The position numbers and the translations under genes are program-made. Positions 35,305-44,824 of a stretch of 64,000 bases of DNA are shown here, one piece after another (the first letter of the stretch is position 1; every line of letters starts with the position of its first letter). The notes below the pieces were generated by a model that worked only from the letters and a program-made list of their open reading frames with translations, was not told where the DNA came from and did no database searches. This DNA comes from Nocardioides albertanoniae (GTDB lineage: Bacteria > Actinomycetota > Actinomycetes > Propionibacteriales > Nocardioidaceae), in contig NZ_VFOV01000001.1 of the NCBI RefSeq assembly GCF_006716315.1, positions 416,501 through 480,500 of the forward strand, written 5' to 3'.

Positions 35305-35400
35305 TGGATGCTCACCGAGGTAACTCGGTCGGGTGTCACTTCCTTCGTGGAGCTCCACGAGGTCAGCGTGCGTTCACCGAGTTACCTCGGTGAGCATCCA
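35305..35400. repeat. Compound palindromic element, copy A
   Basis: Outer arms 35305-35329 and 35376-35400 are perfectly complementary over 25 bp and contain ACCGAGGTAACTCGGT. Inside is a 16-bp perfect palindrome TCGTGGAGCTCCACGA (35345-35360). It lies between the acyl-CoA oxidase-like gene and the AbiEi-like gene. A diverged copy lies after the next two genes. Confidence 0.9.
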
Positions 35401-35432
35401 ACCCAGGGCCGTGCAAGATAACGGGCCGCTGG

Positions 35433-35469
35433 TTGTCCACAGTCCATGTTCGATTCGCCGTTATCCACA
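35433..35469 (+). promoter_or_regulatory. Two DnaA-box-like sites
   Basis: TTGTCCACA (35433-35441) and TTATCCACA (35461-35469) are both exact matches to common DnaA-box forms, in the same orientation and 28 bp apart, upstream of the AbiEi-like gene. Two boxes are far too few for a chromosomal origin. A titration or regulatory role, or chance, remain open. Confidence 0.5.
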
Positions 35470-35520
35470 GCGCGCCATTTTCAGGTCGGAAATGTCGGTG
35501 TGGAGACGAACCCTGGATCC

Positions 35521-36462
35521 ATGGACCCACTACGAATCATCACCGCCGCTGAAGGTTTCTTCACACGCAGGGAAGCGAAGAACGCGGGCTACGCAGACCG
35601 CGAGATCACTGGGGTCGTCCGTCAAGGCGCATGGCATCGGATCAGGCGCGGGGCCTACGTGTTTGCCGACGAGTGGAAAGCGCTCGATGCGGTCGGACGA
35701 CACCGCGTCCGTGCCCGAGCCGTGCAGCGTTCGCTAGGCCGCAAGGTCGTGCTGAGTCACTCGTCCGGCATGGTTGCTCACGGGATCGATCTGTGGGGTG
35801 TGGACCTGGCCAAGGTGCATGTCACCAGGCTCGACGGTGCCGGCAGGCCGCTCGAGGGAGACGTCGTCCACCACCTGGGCGTCGTCGGGGAGGAAGAGAT
35901 CGAGACACAGGACGGGCTGCGTACGCTGCCCGCGGTTCGGTGCGCGCTGGAGACGAGCCTCCAAGCCACCGATGAGGTCGCTCAGTGTCTTCTCGATGCC
36001 GGTCTGAGGGCGAAGGCGTTCACGAAGGAGGAGCTCGTCGCCGAATACAGACGGATGAACCAGTGGCCCTTCAGCCACCCTCTCGGAGCCGCGGTCGCTC
36101 ACGCGGATCCGTTGTCGGGGTCGATCGCGGAGTCCCGCTGTCTGTGGTTGTTCCGTGTCGGCGGCCTGCCGCGCCCGCTGCTGCAGGTGCCCGTCCACCG
36201 TGCCGACGGTTCGCTCGTCGGCGTCATCGACTGGGCCTGGCCCCAGTTTCGGCTGTTCGGAGAGTTCGACGGGAAGGTGAAGTACGGAAAGCTGCTCCGG
36301 CCCGGCCAGTTGCCGAGCGAGGCGGTGTTCGAGGAGAAGCGGCGCGAGGACGAGATTCGCGAGATCACCGACTACGGGTTCGTGCGGGTCGTCTGGGACG
36401 ACCTGGACAGACCCAGGCAGACCCTGTCCCGATTCGAGTCTCGGATGCGGGTCGCCAGCTGA
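35521..36462 (+). CDS. AbiEi-like wHTH protein with nuclease-like C-terminus
   Basis: 313 aa. The N-terminal winged helix (FFTRREAKNAGYADREI, then GAWHRIRRGAYV) matches AbiEi-type antitoxin domains. The C-terminal third (IAESRCLWLF, VIDWAWP, GEFDGKVKYGK) resembles a Vsr/DUF559-type endonuclease core with E, D and E-x-D/K positions. Such proteins are frequent in Nocardioides and usually lack an AbiEii partner, as here. Start ATG 35521. Role in defence is inference. The 35401-35520 leader holds two DnaA-box-like sites. Confidence 0.65.
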   Translation: MDPLRIITAAEGFFTRREAKNAGYADREITGVVRQGAWHRIRRGAYVFADEWKALDAVGRHRVRARAVQRSLGRKVVLSHSSGMVAHGIDLWGVDLAKVHVTRLDGAGRPLEGDVVHHLGVVGEEEIETQDGLRTLPAVRCALETSLQATDEVAQCLLDAGLRAKAFTKEELVAEYRRMNQWPFSHPLGAAVAHADPLSGSIAESRCLWLFRVGGLPRPLLQVPVHRADGSLVGVIDWAWPQFRLFGEFDGKVKYGKLLRPGQLPSEAVFEEKRREDEIREITDYGFVRVVWDDLDRPRQTLSRFESRMRVAS

Positions 36463-36489
36463 TCCCGCCTCGGCTGGTTGACTGGCCAT

Positions 36490-37041
36490 GTGGCCAGACT
36501 GATCCTCATCAACGGGATGCCCGGAGTCGGAAAGTCGACGCTCGCCAGGCGCTTCGCGGCCGACCACCCGGGCACGCTGGTGTGCGACATCGATCTGCTG
36601 CGCACGTTCATCAGCGGGTGGCGCGGCGACTTCGTCGGCGCCGGGGCACGGATCCGGCCGGCGGCGTTGGGAATGATCCGGGGCTATCTCCGCGAGTCCG
36701 GCGACGTCGTGCTACCACAGCTGCTGGCCAGGCTCAGCGAGCTCGAGCGCTTCGAGAAAGCGGCGCATGACGCCGGCGCCGAGTTCGTGGAGGTCTTGAT
36801 CGAGGCAGCCGAGGACGACGGCGTGCGCCGTTTCCACGATCGCGACGACGGCAACGACCCGTGGCACCCGATCGTGAGGGACATCGTGTGGGAGTCCGGT
36901 GGCGACGAGCACCTGCGTGTGTACGTCTCCAAGCTCGCCGACCTGCGGGCGCAACGTCCCGCGACGAAGGTCATTCCCAGCGTCGCCGGAGAGGTGGACG
37001 CGACCTACGCCTCGTTGCGCACCGCGCTGGATGGATGCTGA
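36490..37041 (+). CDS. P-loop kinase (AAA_33/zeta-toxin-like)
   Basis: 183 aa. Walker A GMPGVGKSTLARRF at the N-terminus, an Asp-bearing second strand (LVCDIDLLRTFI), and a later RRFHDRDD region suggest a small-molecule or protein kinase of the AAA_33/zeta-like group. Start is GTG 36490 or TTG 36478; no ribosome site decides. It follows the AbiEi-like gene by 27 bases and its stop lies inside the next palindromic element. Confidence 0.65.
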   Translation: MARLILINGMPGVGKSTLARRFAADHPGTLVCDIDLLRTFISGWRGDFVGAGARIRPAALGMIRGYLRESGDVVLPQLLARLSELERFEKAAHDAGAEFVEVLIEAAEDDGVRRFHDRDDGNDPWHPIVRDIVWESGGDEHLRVYVSKLADLRAQRPATKVIPSVAGEVDATYASLRTALDGC

Positions 37042-37158
37042 CCGAGGTACCTCGGTAAATGAACGCTGCCTTCGTGGAATCCCACGAAGGCAGCGCGACC
37101 TGACTGAGTTACCTCGGTGAATATCGGCCGCTCGACCGAGTTACCTCGGTCAGCATCC
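37033..37158. repeat. Compound palindromic element, copy B
   Basis: Arms 37033-37056 and 37135-37158 are complementary over 24 bp with one mismatch. ACCGAGGTACCTCGGT (37041-37056) is a perfect 16-bp palindrome. An inner hairpin has 14-bp perfect arms (37064-37077, 37082-37095) and an AATC loop. A further ACCTCGGT half occurs near 37107-37116 and another near 37173-37181. It is a diverged copy of 35305-35400. Confidence 0.9.
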
Positions 37159-37206
37159 GCGACCCGACCGACTACCTCGGTCGACACCCGCAGCGGCGAG
37201 AGAACC

Positions 37207-37698
37207 TCAGTGACCCGAGTTCTTGAACCGGTCGACCGAAGCCTCGATCTCCTCGATGGCCTTGTCCTTGCCGACCCAGCCGGAGCCCTTGACGGTCTTG
37301 CCGGGCTCGAGGTCCTTGTAGTGCTCGAAGAAGTGCTTGATCTCGTTGAGCGTCCACTCGTCGACGTCGCCGAGGTCCTGGATGTGGTCGAAGCGGGGGT
37401 CGCAGGGGACGCAGAGGACCTTCTCGTCCTGGCCCTTCTCGTCCTCCATGACATACATCGCGACGGGGCGCGACTCGACCAGCACGCCCGGGAAGAGCGG
37501 GTAGGGAGTCAGCACCAGCGCGTCGAGCGGGTCCCCGTCGCCACCGAGCGTGTCTTCGATGTAGCCGTAGTCTGCGGGGTACATCATGGAGGTGAACAGG
37601 ACGCGGTCGAGTCGAAGCCGGTTCGACTCGTGGTCCACCTCGTACTTGTTGCGGGATCCCTTGGGGACCTCGATCAGTACGTCGAACTCGTGCGCCAC
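37207..37698 (-). CDS. ppa: Inorganic pyrophosphatase, family I
   Basis: 163 aa. The metal- and substrate-binding core is [20 protein letters not shown] with the D-x-D-P-x-D carboxylates; [13 protein letters not shown] provides the Lys and Arg that bind phosphate. It hydrolyses cytosolic PPi to drive biosynthesis. GTG 37696-37698 is preceded by GGAGG at seven bases. It is divergent from dacB with 83 bases between, the same arrangement as in Mycobacterium. Confidence 0.95.
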   Translation of the reverse strand: MAHEFDVLIEVPKGSRNKYEVDHESNRLRLDRVLFTSMMYPADYGYIEDTLGGDGDPLDALVLTPYPLFPGVLVESRPVAMYVMEDEKGQDEKVLCVPCDPRFDHIQDLGDVDEWTLNEIKHFFEHYKDLEPGKTVKGSGWVGKDKAIEEIEASVDRFKNSGH

Positions 37699-37781
37699 TT
37701 TTTGCCTCCAGACAAACCAAAACGGAATGCCGGACAGTCTGACATCGATGAGCGTCAGGTCCGGCATCGAGGAGGATATCC

Positions 37782-39158
37782 GTGGAGCCGCACAGCCAGC
37801 CGAAGTGGCCTTCCGAAGAGCCGGAGGAAGCCCGCGGCAAGCTGGTGATCGTCCTGCCCCTGGTGCTGGCGCTCCTCGTCGGAGCGGCAGCGGGAGCGTA
37901 CGCCCTGGGGTGGGTGCGGTATGCCCGCGGCAACGTCGCGCCGACCCCTCCGCCCGCGGCGCTGCACATCCGGGCGGTCAGCCCCGCGGCGGTCACCGGA
38001 GAAGAGACCCATGCTCCCGGAAAGCCCGATCAGGCCGCGCTGGAGCAGGTGATGCGCGGCATGGTCCGCGACAAGCGCCTCGGCAGGCACCTCAAGGCCA
38101 CCATCTCCTCGCTCGACGGCCCGCCCCTGGTCGCCCACGGCACCGGCGCCTCCACACCGGCGAGCGTGACGAAGCTGCTGACCAGTGCGGCGGTGCTCGA
38201 GGCGTACGGATCGGAGCGTCGTTTCGAGACCACGACCACGCTCCAGGGGTCGACCCTCACCCTGGTCGGCGGTGGTGACGCATCTCTCACCACGGCCGAT
38301 CTCGACACCCTCGCCGCCGAGACCGCGGACGCGCTCGGGACCAAGACGGTCAAGCTCGCCTACGACGACAGCCTCTTCGCGGGTCCGTCGGTCAGCCCGG
38401 CCTGGCGCCCGGGATACATGGGGAGCGTCGTCGGTGAGATCACCGCGCTGCTGGTCGACCACGGCCGCTCGCCGGAAGGCGCGCACAGCAGGGACACGTC
38501 CCAGGCCGCGGCCGACCAGTTCAAGCGAGCCCTGGCCAAGCACGGGATCAAGGTCGTCGGCAAGCCCACACGGGGCACGAAGGCCGGCACCCAGCTCGCC
38601 AGCCATCGGGGCGACACGTTGCGCGAGATCGTCGAGTACACGCTCGTGCACAGCGACAACCAGCTCGCCGAGGTGCTCGCCCGTCACGTCGGTGTCGCCG
38701 CAGGTGAGGCGACGTTCGACGGCTCGACGAAGGCGATCAGGGCAACGCTCGCAGACCTCGGCATCGACACCGACGGCCTCGTCCTCCGTGACGGCTCGGG
38801 CCTGTCCCGGCAGAACCGGATCCCACCGAGCCTGCTGGCGAGCACGATCCAGACCGCCGCCGACCCCGACCGCCCCGAGCTCGCGCCCGTGCTGACCGGC
38901 CTCCCGGTCGCCGGCTGGGTCGGCTCGCTCTCGCTGCGGTTCAACTTCGACGCCGAGCCGGGCCGGGGCCTGGTCCGCGCCAAGACCGGCACCCTCACCG
39001 GTGTCTCCTCGCTCGCGGGCATCACGGTCGACGCCCGCGGCACCCCGTTCGTCGTCGTGCTGATGGCCGACCGCTTCAAGAAGGACAAGACCTTGGACGT
39101 ACGCGACGCGCTCGACGACGCGATGACCGCGGTCGCGACGTGTCGATGTTCGGGGTAG
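37782..39158 (+). CDS. dacB: D-alanyl-D-alanine carboxypeptidase/endopeptidase (PBP4 class)
   Basis: 458 aa. One N-terminal membrane anchor (~residues 20-45), then the serine-peptidase motifs S-x-x-K ([11 protein letters not shown]), S-x-N (HSDNQLAE) and KTG (RAKTGTLTG). It trims or cleaves peptidoglycan peptides outside the membrane. GTG 37782 has GAGGAGG just upstream. It heads the conserved dacB-DUF2342-tilS-hpt set. Confidence 0.92.
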   Translation: MEPHSQPKWPSEEPEEARGKLVIVLPLVLALLVGAAAGAYALGWVRYARGNVAPTPPPAALHIRAVSPAAVTGEETHAPGKPDQAALEQVMRGMVRDKRLGRHLKATISSLDGPPLVAHGTGASTPASVTKLLTSAAVLEAYGSERRFETTTTLQGSTLTLVGGGDASLTTADLDTLAAETADALGTKTVKLAYDDSLFAGPSVSPAWRPGYMGSVVGEITALLVDHGRSPEGAHSRDTSQAAADQFKRALAKHGIKVVGKPTRGTKAGTQLASHRGDTLREIVEYTLVHSDNQLAEVLARHVGVAAGEATFDGSTKAIRATLADLGIDTDGLVLRDGSGLSRQNRIPPSLLASTIQTAADPDRPELAPVLTGLPVAGWVGSLSLRFNFDAEPGRGLVRAKTGTLTGVSSLAGITVDARGTPFVVVLMADRFKKDKTLDVRDALDDAMTAVATCRCSG

Positions 39159-39169
39159 GCCGGTTCGGC

Positions 39170-39175
39170 TACGGT
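39170..39175 (+). promoter_or_regulatory. -10 box TACGGT, leaderless start
   Basis: TACGGT, seven bases, then ATG 39183, in the 24-base gap after dacB. It would allow transcription of the next genes apart from dacB. Confidence 0.5.
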
Positions 39176-39182
39176 CGTACGC

Positions 39183-40232
39183 ATGACCCATCGCGCTGAG
39201 GACACCAGCCCGTCCGGAGCCTCCATGGTCGATTGGGACCTGGCCGTACGCCTTGGCGCCAAGGTCGCCGGCGAGGGCCCGATCGTCTCCCGTACGGAGG
39301 CCCAGCACGCCGTCGAGGAGCTGCGCGCCGACGCAGCGAAGGCCACCGAGTTCGTACGCGACTTCACCGGTCTCGACGCGCCCCGCGACACCGCCCCGGT
39401 GCTGGTGGTCGACAGGAAGGGCTGGATCCAGGCCAACGCCGACACCTTCGCCAACGTGATCACGCCGGTGGTCGACCGGATGACCGAGAAGCGCGCGCCG
39501 GGCGCCTTCACACAGGCCGTCGGCTCGAAGATCAGTGCTGCTGAGGTCGGTGGCCTGCTCGGCTTCATGTCCTCGAAGATCCTCGGCCAGTTCGACCCGT
39601 TCTCCGACCCGTCGGGCCGGCTGCTGCTGGTCGCCCCCAACGCCGTCCACGTCGAGCGTGAGCTCGGCCTCGACCCGACCGACTTCCGGCTGTGGGTCTG
39701 CCTCCACGAGGAGACCCACCGGGTGCAGTTCACCGCGAGCCCGTGGATGCGCGACCATCTCTTCACCCAGATCGAGGGCCTCTCCGACGCGATGGACCCG
39801 GCCTCGCTCTTCGACGGCGGGCTGCAGCGGGTCACCGAGGCGCTCAAGGGCAACGGCAGCATCGTCGACGCGTTCGCCAAGCCCGAGCAGAAGGAGATCA
39901 TCGACCGGGTGACCGGGATGATGTCGCTGCTCGAGGGCCACGCCGACGTGGTCATGGACGACGTCGGCCCCGGCGTGATCCCGAGCGTCACCTCGATCCG
40001 CAAGGCCTTCAACAAGCGCCGCCAGGGCATCGGCGTGCTCGACCGTCTGCTGCGCAGGCTCCTTGGTCTCGAGGCCAAGATGGCGCAGTACCGCGACGGC
40101 GCGAAGTTCGTACGCCACGTCGTCGACCGGGTCGGCATGGAGGAGTTCAACGCCGTCTTCGCCGGCCCCGAGAACCTCCCGTCGAAGGCCGAGATCGTCG
40201 ACCCGGACGCCTGGGTCGCTCGCGTCCTCTAG
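39183..40232 (+). CDS. DUF2342 zinc-dependent metalloprotease-like protein
   Basis: 349 aa. VCLHEETHRVQF contains the H-E-x-x-H zinc motif, with a distal EGHADVVMDD Glu/His as third ligand candidate. It matches the actinobacterial DUF2342 (Zincin_2, coenzyme F420-associated hydrolase) family, of unknown substrate. Conserved position between dacB and tilS, as in Mycobacterium Rv3626c. The gap to tilS is six bases. Confidence 0.85.
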   Translation: MTHRAEDTSPSGASMVDWDLAVRLGAKVAGEGPIVSRTEAQHAVEELRADAAKATEFVRDFTGLDAPRDTAPVLVVDRKGWIQANADTFANVITPVVDRMTEKRAPGAFTQAVGSKISAAEVGGLLGFMSSKILGQFDPFSDPSGRLLLVAPNAVHVERELGLDPTDFRLWVCLHEETHRVQFTASPWMRDHLFTQIEGLSDAMDPASLFDGGLQRVTEALKGNGSIVDAFAKPEQKEIIDRVTGMMSLLEGHADVVMDDVGPGVIPSVTSIRKAFNKRRQGIGVLDRLLRRLLGLEAKMAQYRDGAKFVRHVVDRVGMEEFNAVFAGPENLPSKAEIVDPDAWVARVL

Positions 40233-40238
40233 CCGGCG

Positions 40239-41240
40239 ATGAGCCTCCACCCCTCCGTCGCCGCCGTACGCCGCCCCGTCCGAGCCACGCTCGAGCAGCT
40301 CGAGCCGGGCGAGACGGTGATCGTGGCCTGCTCCGGGGGCGCCGACTCGCTGGCGCTGGCCTCCGCGGCGGTCTTCGAGGGCCACAAGCTCGGCCTGCAG
40401 ATCATCGGCGTGACCGTCGACCACGGGATGCAGGCCGGCAGCGCCGACCAGGCCGCGAAGGTCGTCGAGCAGCTGGCAGAGATCGGCGTCGACGAGACCG
40501 TGACCGCGACCGTCGAGGTCAGGGCCGACGGTGACGGCCCCGAGGCGGCGGCGCGACAGGCCCGCTATGCGGTCCTCGACCAGCTCGCCGAGCGTCTCGG
40601 GGCGAGCACGATCCTGCTCGGCCACACCCGTGACGACCAGGCCGAGACCGTGCTGCTGGGGCTGACCAGGGGGTCGGGCGCCCGCAGCCTCTCCGGGATG
40701 AGGTCGGCCTTCGACCGCTACCGTCGCCCGCTCCTGGCCACCACCAGGACCGACACCGAGACCGCCTGCCAGGTCCAGGGGCTCGAGGTGTGGCACGACC
40801 CGCACAACCGCGACTTCGCCTACACCCGCGCGCGCATCCGCCACCGTGTGCTCCCCACGCTCGAGGACCATCTCGGCCCCGGGGTGACCGACGCCCTGGC
40901 ACGCACCGCCGAGCAGCTCCGCGACGACGCCGACTTCATCGACGACATCGCCGAGGCCGCCCACCGCGACCTCGGCGAGACCCTCGCCGTCGCGACCCTC
41001 GCGCGCTATCCGGCCGCTGTCCGCACCCGGGTGCTCCGCATCGCCGCGCTCGAAGCGGGCAGTCCTCCTGCCGAGCTGACCCGCGAGCACGTGAAGGCCG
41101 TCGACACGCTGGTCACCGGCTGGCGCGGCCAGCGCTGGATCGACCTGCCGGGTCACCTGCTGGCGCGGCGTACGGATGGCGTGATCGTCTTCGAGCGCAA
41201 ACAGAGCGGAGAATCGGGACCGTTCACGGGAAACCTTTAG
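40239..41240 (+). CDS. tilS: tRNA(Ile)-lysidine synthase
   Basis: 333 aa. The PP-loop ATP motif IVACSGGADSLALASA lies at residues ~30; TILLGHTRDDQAETVLLGL is the TilS signature segment. It modifies the wobble C of tRNA-Ile(CAU) to lysidine so that it reads AUA. The length fits the short actinobacterial form lacking the full C-terminal domains. It precedes hpt, the usual neighbour. Confidence 0.93.
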   Translation: MSLHPSVAAVRRPVRATLEQLEPGETVIVACSGGADSLALASAAVFEGHKLGLQIIGVTVDHGMQAGSADQAAKVVEQLAEIGVDETVTATVEVRADGDGPEAAARQARYAVLDQLAERLGASTILLGHTRDDQAETVLLGLTRGSGARSLSGMRSAFDRYRRPLLATTRTDTETACQVQGLEVWHDPHNRDFAYTRARIRHRVLPTLEDHLGPGVTDALARTAEQLRDDADFIDDIAEAAHRDLGETLAVATLARYPAAVRTRVLRIAALEAGSPPAELTREHVKAVDTLVTGWRGQRWIDLPGHLLARRTDGVIVFERKQSGESGPFTGNL

Positions 41241-41243
41241 CAT
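41238..41243 (+). promoter_or_regulatory. -10 box TAGCAT over the tilS stop
   Basis: TAGCAT includes the tilS stop codon and ends seven bases before ATG 41251, suggesting a separate leaderless hpt transcript. Confidence 0.45.
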
Positions 41244-41250
41244 GGCGCTC

Positions 41251-41802
41251 ATGGACACCGAGTACGTCGGCGACGACCTCGTGAAGACCCTTTTCACCCA
41301 CGACGAGATCCAGGCGAAGGTCGAGGAGATGGCCCGCCGGATCGAGAAGGACTACGAGGGTGAGGACCTGCTCATCGTCGGCGTCCTACGAGGCGCGGTG
41401 ATGATCATGGCCGACCTCGCCCGGGCCCTGAACCGCCACGTCGAGATGGACTGGATGGCCGTCTCCTCCTACGGCTCCGGCACCAAGTCGAGCGGCGTCG
41501 TGCGCATCCTGAAGGACCTCGACACCGACGTCACCGGCAAGCACGTGCTCGTCGTCGACGAGATCATCGACTCGGGCCTCACCCTGACCTGGCTGACCTC
41601 CAACCTCACCAGCCGCGGCCCGGCGAGCATCGAGATCGCCACCCTGCTCCGCAAGCCCGAAGCGGTCAGCATGCCCGTCGAGGTGAAGTACGTCGGCTGG
41701 GACATCCCCGACGAGTTCGTGGTCGGCTACGGCCTCGACTTCAACGAGAAGTACCGCAACCTGCGCGACATCTCGGCCCTCGCCCCGCACATCTACAGCT
41801 GA
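41251..41802 (+). CDS. hpt: Hypoxanthine phosphoribosyltransferase
   Basis: 183 aa. The PRPP-binding loop is VLVVDEIIDSGLTLTWL and the first motif LLIVGVLRGAVMIMADL; both are typical of bacterial HPRT. It salvages hypoxanthine or guanine to IMP/GMP. ATG 41251 suits the leaderless promoter; ATG 41242 is an in-frame alternative. It converges on a secreted-type gene with 13 bases between stops. Confidence 0.93.
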   Translation: MDTEYVGDDLVKTLFTHDEIQAKVEEMARRIEKDYEGEDLLIVGVLRGAVMIMADLARALNRHVEMDWMAVSSYGSGTKSSGVVRILKDLDTDVTGKHVLVVDEIIDSGLTLTWLTSNLTSRGPASIEIATLLRKPEAVSMPVEVKYVGWDIPDEFVVGYGLDFNEKYRNLRDISALAPHIYS

Positions 41803-41815
41803 GCCTCACTTCACC

Positions 41816-42592
41816 TCAGCCGGCTGGGCGTACGCTCGCGATCACCTTCTCGAGCGCTGCGTCCGGGTTCGACCCCTCGGCGCCCCGGTCGGCGACGACC
41901 ACGAAGAGCGCGTAACCGGAGTCCTTGGGCACGGCCACGACGGTCACCTCGATGGCGGGCACCGGACATGTCTGGGTGGCCGGCGTCGTCGTGGCGGTCA
42001 CCGCGGTCGCCTCGGTGCGGCCTCCGTTCACCGTGACCGACCGCGGCTCGCCCAGCGACCCGGTGGGGCTGCTGCCGCCGTCGTCCTGAGCGGCTGCCTT
42101 GGCCCAGTGGGTCGCGGTCGCCTCGATGGTGCCCTTGTCGGAGATGGAGCCGGGCGTCACGAAGCCGACCAGGGTGTGCCAGTTGTCGTCGCACCAGTCG
42201 TCGCCGTAGGAGGCGATGCCGTGCATGAGCGCCGTGATCTCGCCGGCGGGCGACTCGAACCCGGCGAGCCCGCCGGGGGTCGGCTCCCAGTCGGGAGGCA
42301 CGTCGTAGGCCATCTTGTCCTTGGGCGACGTCACCTTCTTCCAGGCACCGGCCGGGACCGGCGCCGGCGCGACCGACTTCGGAGGCGCCGCCGCCTGGGT
42401 GCTCTCGGACGTACCGCCCGCCGGCGGAGCCGGATCGCCGCTCGCGTCCTGGGCCAGGAGGCGCCAGGCGAGCACGCCGGCGGTGGCGACGACGGCGATC
42501 AGCGCGAGCGCCAGCACCGCGATGATCACGGCGGCCGTACGGCTGTTGGTGCTGTTCCCGGCAGAAGGCGTCCCGAGCCCGTTCTGGGTCAT
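41816..42592 (-). CDS. Membrane-anchored hypothetical protein
   Basis: 258 aa. One membrane segment (about residues 22-46) follows a short cytoplasmic tail, then a Pro/Ala-rich linker and an extracellular domain with two cysteine pairs (DDWCDDNWH, QTCPVP). The family is not recognised; the fold may resemble actinobacterial surface domains of the LpqN type. ATG 42592 is supported by a TAAAGT box six bases upstream. It is inserted between hpt and ftsH, divergent from ftsH. Confidence 0.6.
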   Translation of the reverse strand: MTQNGLGTPSAGNSTNSRTAAVIIAVLALALIAVVATAGVLAWRLLAQDASGDPAPPAGGTSESTQAAAPPKSVAPAPVPAGAWKKVTSPKDKMAYDVPPDWEPTPGGLAGFESPAGEITALMHGIASYGDDWCDDNWHTLVGFVTPGSISDKGTIEATATHWAKAAAQDDGGSSPTGSLGEPRSVTVNGGRTEATAVTATTTPATQTCPVPAIEVTVVAVPKDSGYALFVVVADRGAEGSNPDAALEKVIASVRPAG

Positions 42593-42598
42593 GGCCAC

Positions 42599-42604
42599 AC
42601 TTTA
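42599..42604 (-). promoter_or_regulatory. -10 box TAAAGT, leaderless start
   Basis: On the minus strand TAAAGT is followed by six bases and ATG 42592. Confidence 0.55.
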
Positions 42605-42772
42605 GGTCAGCGCAGGTCCAGGGCAGTGGCAGCGCAGCGCCGGGGCCGCGCTTTCGCTGAGGGCGCAACGCTCGGATGGGATCGGGCACGATTTGCCGTG
42701 TACCGTCGTTCTAAATGGCAAGCACGCTCCCCTGCGCGCCCTGTCTGACCCCGTAACGGTTGAAAGAAGCCT

Positions 42773-44818
42773 GTGAAGCGCATATTCAAAGGTCCCTGGC
42801 TGTGGATCATCCTGGCAGTGCTCGGTGTGATCCTTGCTCTGCAGTACCTGGCCCCTCGCAATGGCGGCGACGAGATCACCACGAGTGAGCTCACGTCCTA
42901 CATTCAGAAGGACGAGGTCAAGGAGATCACGTTCGTCGACGGCGACCAGGAGATCAAGGCCACCTTGGTCAAGGGTGCTCGCGACGGTGGGGCCAAGGTC
43001 ACGACCTCGTGGGTCGACGGTGACCAGGAGCAGCTCATCGAGATGGTGCGCAAGACCGAGGCCGAGGGTGACAACCTCAAGGAGTTCAACTCCGAGGTCG
43101 CCAAGCCTTCCGTGCTCGGCTCGATCCTGAGCTTCGCGCTGCCGTTCGTCCTGATCATCATCCTGTTCCTGTTCCTGATGAACTCGGTCCAGGGTGGCGG
43201 CGGCCGTGGGGTCATGCAGTTCGCCAAGTCCAAGGCGAAGCTGATCACCAAGGACATGCCGAAGACGACCTTCTCCGACGTCGCAGGTGCTGACGAGGCC
43301 GTCGAGGAGCTCCAGGAGATCAAGGAGTTCCTCCAGGAGCCGGCGAAGTTCCAGGCCGTCGGCGCCAAGATCCCCAAGGGTGTGCTGCTCTATGGCCAGC
43401 CGGGCACCGGTAAGACCCTGCTCGCGCGTGCCGTTGCGGGCGAGGCCGGCGTGCCGTTCTACTCCATCTCCGGTTCCGACTTCGTCGAGATGTTCGTCGG
43501 CGTCGGTGCTAGCCGTGTCCGCGACCTGTTCGAGCAGGCCAAGGAGAACGCCCCGGCGATCGTCTTCATCGACGAGATCGACGCCGTCGGCCGCCACCGT
43601 GGCGCCGGCATGGGCGGCGGCCACGACGAGCGCGAGCAGACGCTCAACCAGCTCCTCGTGGAGATGGACGGCTTCGACGTACGCGGCGGGGTCATCCTGA
43701 TCGCGGCCACCAACCGTCCCGACGTGCTCGACCCGGCGCTGCTGCGCCCGGGCCGCTTCGACCGCCAGATCCAGGTCGACGCCCCCGACCTCGCCGGGCG
43801 CGAGAAGATCCTGCAGGTCCATGCCCGCGGCAAGCCGCTCGCCGGTGACATCGACCTCGACTCGGTGGCCCGTCGCACCCCTGGTTTCTCCGGTGCCGAC
43901 CTGGCCAACGTGCTCAACGAGGCCGCGCTGCTGACCGCACGCAGCGACCAGAAGCTGATCACCAACAAGGCTCTCGACGAGGCCATCGACCGGGTCATCG
44001 CGGGTCCGCAGAAGCGCACGCGCCTGATGAGCGAGCAGGAGAAGCTCATCACCGCCTACCACGAGGGTGGCCACGCGCTGGTCGCCGCGGCGCTGCCCGG
44101 CCCCGACGTGGTCCAGAAGATCACGATCCTGCCGCGCGGCAAGGCGCTGGGCTACAACCTGGTCATGCCCGACGACGACCAATACAGCCAGACGCGCTCG
44201 TCGATGCTCAACAAGCTCTCCTACATGCTCGGCGGCCGTGCCGCGGAGGAGCTCATCTTCCACGACCCGACCACCGGCGCCGGCAACGACATCGAGAAGG
44301 CCACCGGTCTCGCCCGGGCGATGGTCACCCAGTTCGGCATGACCGAGCGCCTCGGCGCGATCAAGCTGGGGGAGTCCAACGGCGAGCCGTTCCTGGGGCG
44401 CGACATCGGCCACCAGCGCAACTACTCCGAGGAGGTGGCGGCCGTCGTCGACGACGAGACCAAGAAGCTCCTCGCCACCGCTCACCAGGAGGCGTTCGAC
44501 ATCCTCGAGGAGAACCGGGACGTCCTCGACGGGCTGGTTCTGCAGCTCCTGGAGAAGGAGACGCTCTCCCGGCAGGAGGTCGCCGAGATCTTCGAGCCGC
44601 TGCGCCGGCGCGACCCGCGTCCGGCCTGGACCGGCTCCGACACCCGCCGCCCCTCCGACCGTCCCGCCGTCGAGGTCCCGCAGTGGATCATCGAGCGCGA
44701 CAAGGAGAACCTCGCCAAGGCGATCAGCGCCGCGGGCAGGTCGGTCAACGGTGTCGAGCCGGCCAAGCCGTCCGAGCCCTCCGGCCAGGCTGGCCCCGAG
44801 GCCACTCCGCCGGCCTGA
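42773..44818 (+). CDS. ftsH: ATP-dependent zinc metalloprotease FtsH
   Basis: 681 aa. Two membrane helices (residues ~8-25 and ~118-142) flank an external domain; then the AAA module with Walker [15 protein letters not shown], Walker [12 protein letters not shown] and the [17 protein letters not shown] second region of homology; then the zinc site HEGGHA. The metal motif has Gly where HEAGH is common. The C-terminal ~80 residues are disordered and Pro-rich. It degrades membrane and unfolded proteins. GTG 42773 follows GAAAGAAG. folE begins six bases after its stop. Confidence 0.96.
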   Translation: MKRIFKGPWLWIILAVLGVILALQYLAPRNGGDEITTSELTSYIQKDEVKEITFVDGDQEIKATLVKGARDGGAKVTTSWVDGDQEQLIEMVRKTEAEGDNLKEFNSEVAKPSVLGSILSFALPFVLIIILFLFLMNSVQGGGGRGVMQFAKSKAKLITKDMPKTTFSDVAGADEAVEELQEIKEFLQEPAKFQAVGAKIPKGVLLYGQPGTGKTLLARAVAGEAGVPFYSISGSDFVEMFVGVGASRVRDLFEQAKENAPAIVFIDEIDAVGRHRGAGMGGGHDEREQTLNQLLVEMDGFDVRGGVILIAATNRPDVLDPALLRPGRFDRQIQVDAPDLAGREKILQVHARGKPLAGDIDLDSVARRTPGFSGADLANVLNEAALLTARSDQKLITNKALDEAIDRVIAGPQKRTRLMSEQEKLITAYHEGGHALVAAALPGPDVVQKITILPRGKALGYNLVMPDDDQYSQTRSSMLNKLSYMLGGRAAEELIFHDPTTGAGNDIEKATGLARAMVTQFGMTERLGAIKLGESNGEPFLGRDIGHQRNYSEEVAAVVDDETKKLLATAHQEAFDILEENRDVLDGLVLQLLEKETLSRQEVAEIFEPLRRRDPRPAWTGSDTRRPSDRPAVEVPQWIIERDKENLAKAISAAGRSVNGVEPAKPSEPSGQAGPEATPPA

Positions 44819-44824
44819 CCACAC

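Noticed and set aside
35433..35469. Chromosomal or plasmid replication origin
   Set aside because: Only two DnaA-box-like sites, no AT-rich unwinding region, and no dnaA, dnaN, rep or par genes nearby.
37755..41297. 1180-codon open frame on the minus strand across dacB, DUF2342, tilS
   Set aside because: It is the antisense shadow of four well-supported genes in GC-rich DNA; its translation has no recognisable domain and heavy Gly/Arg/Val/Asp bias.
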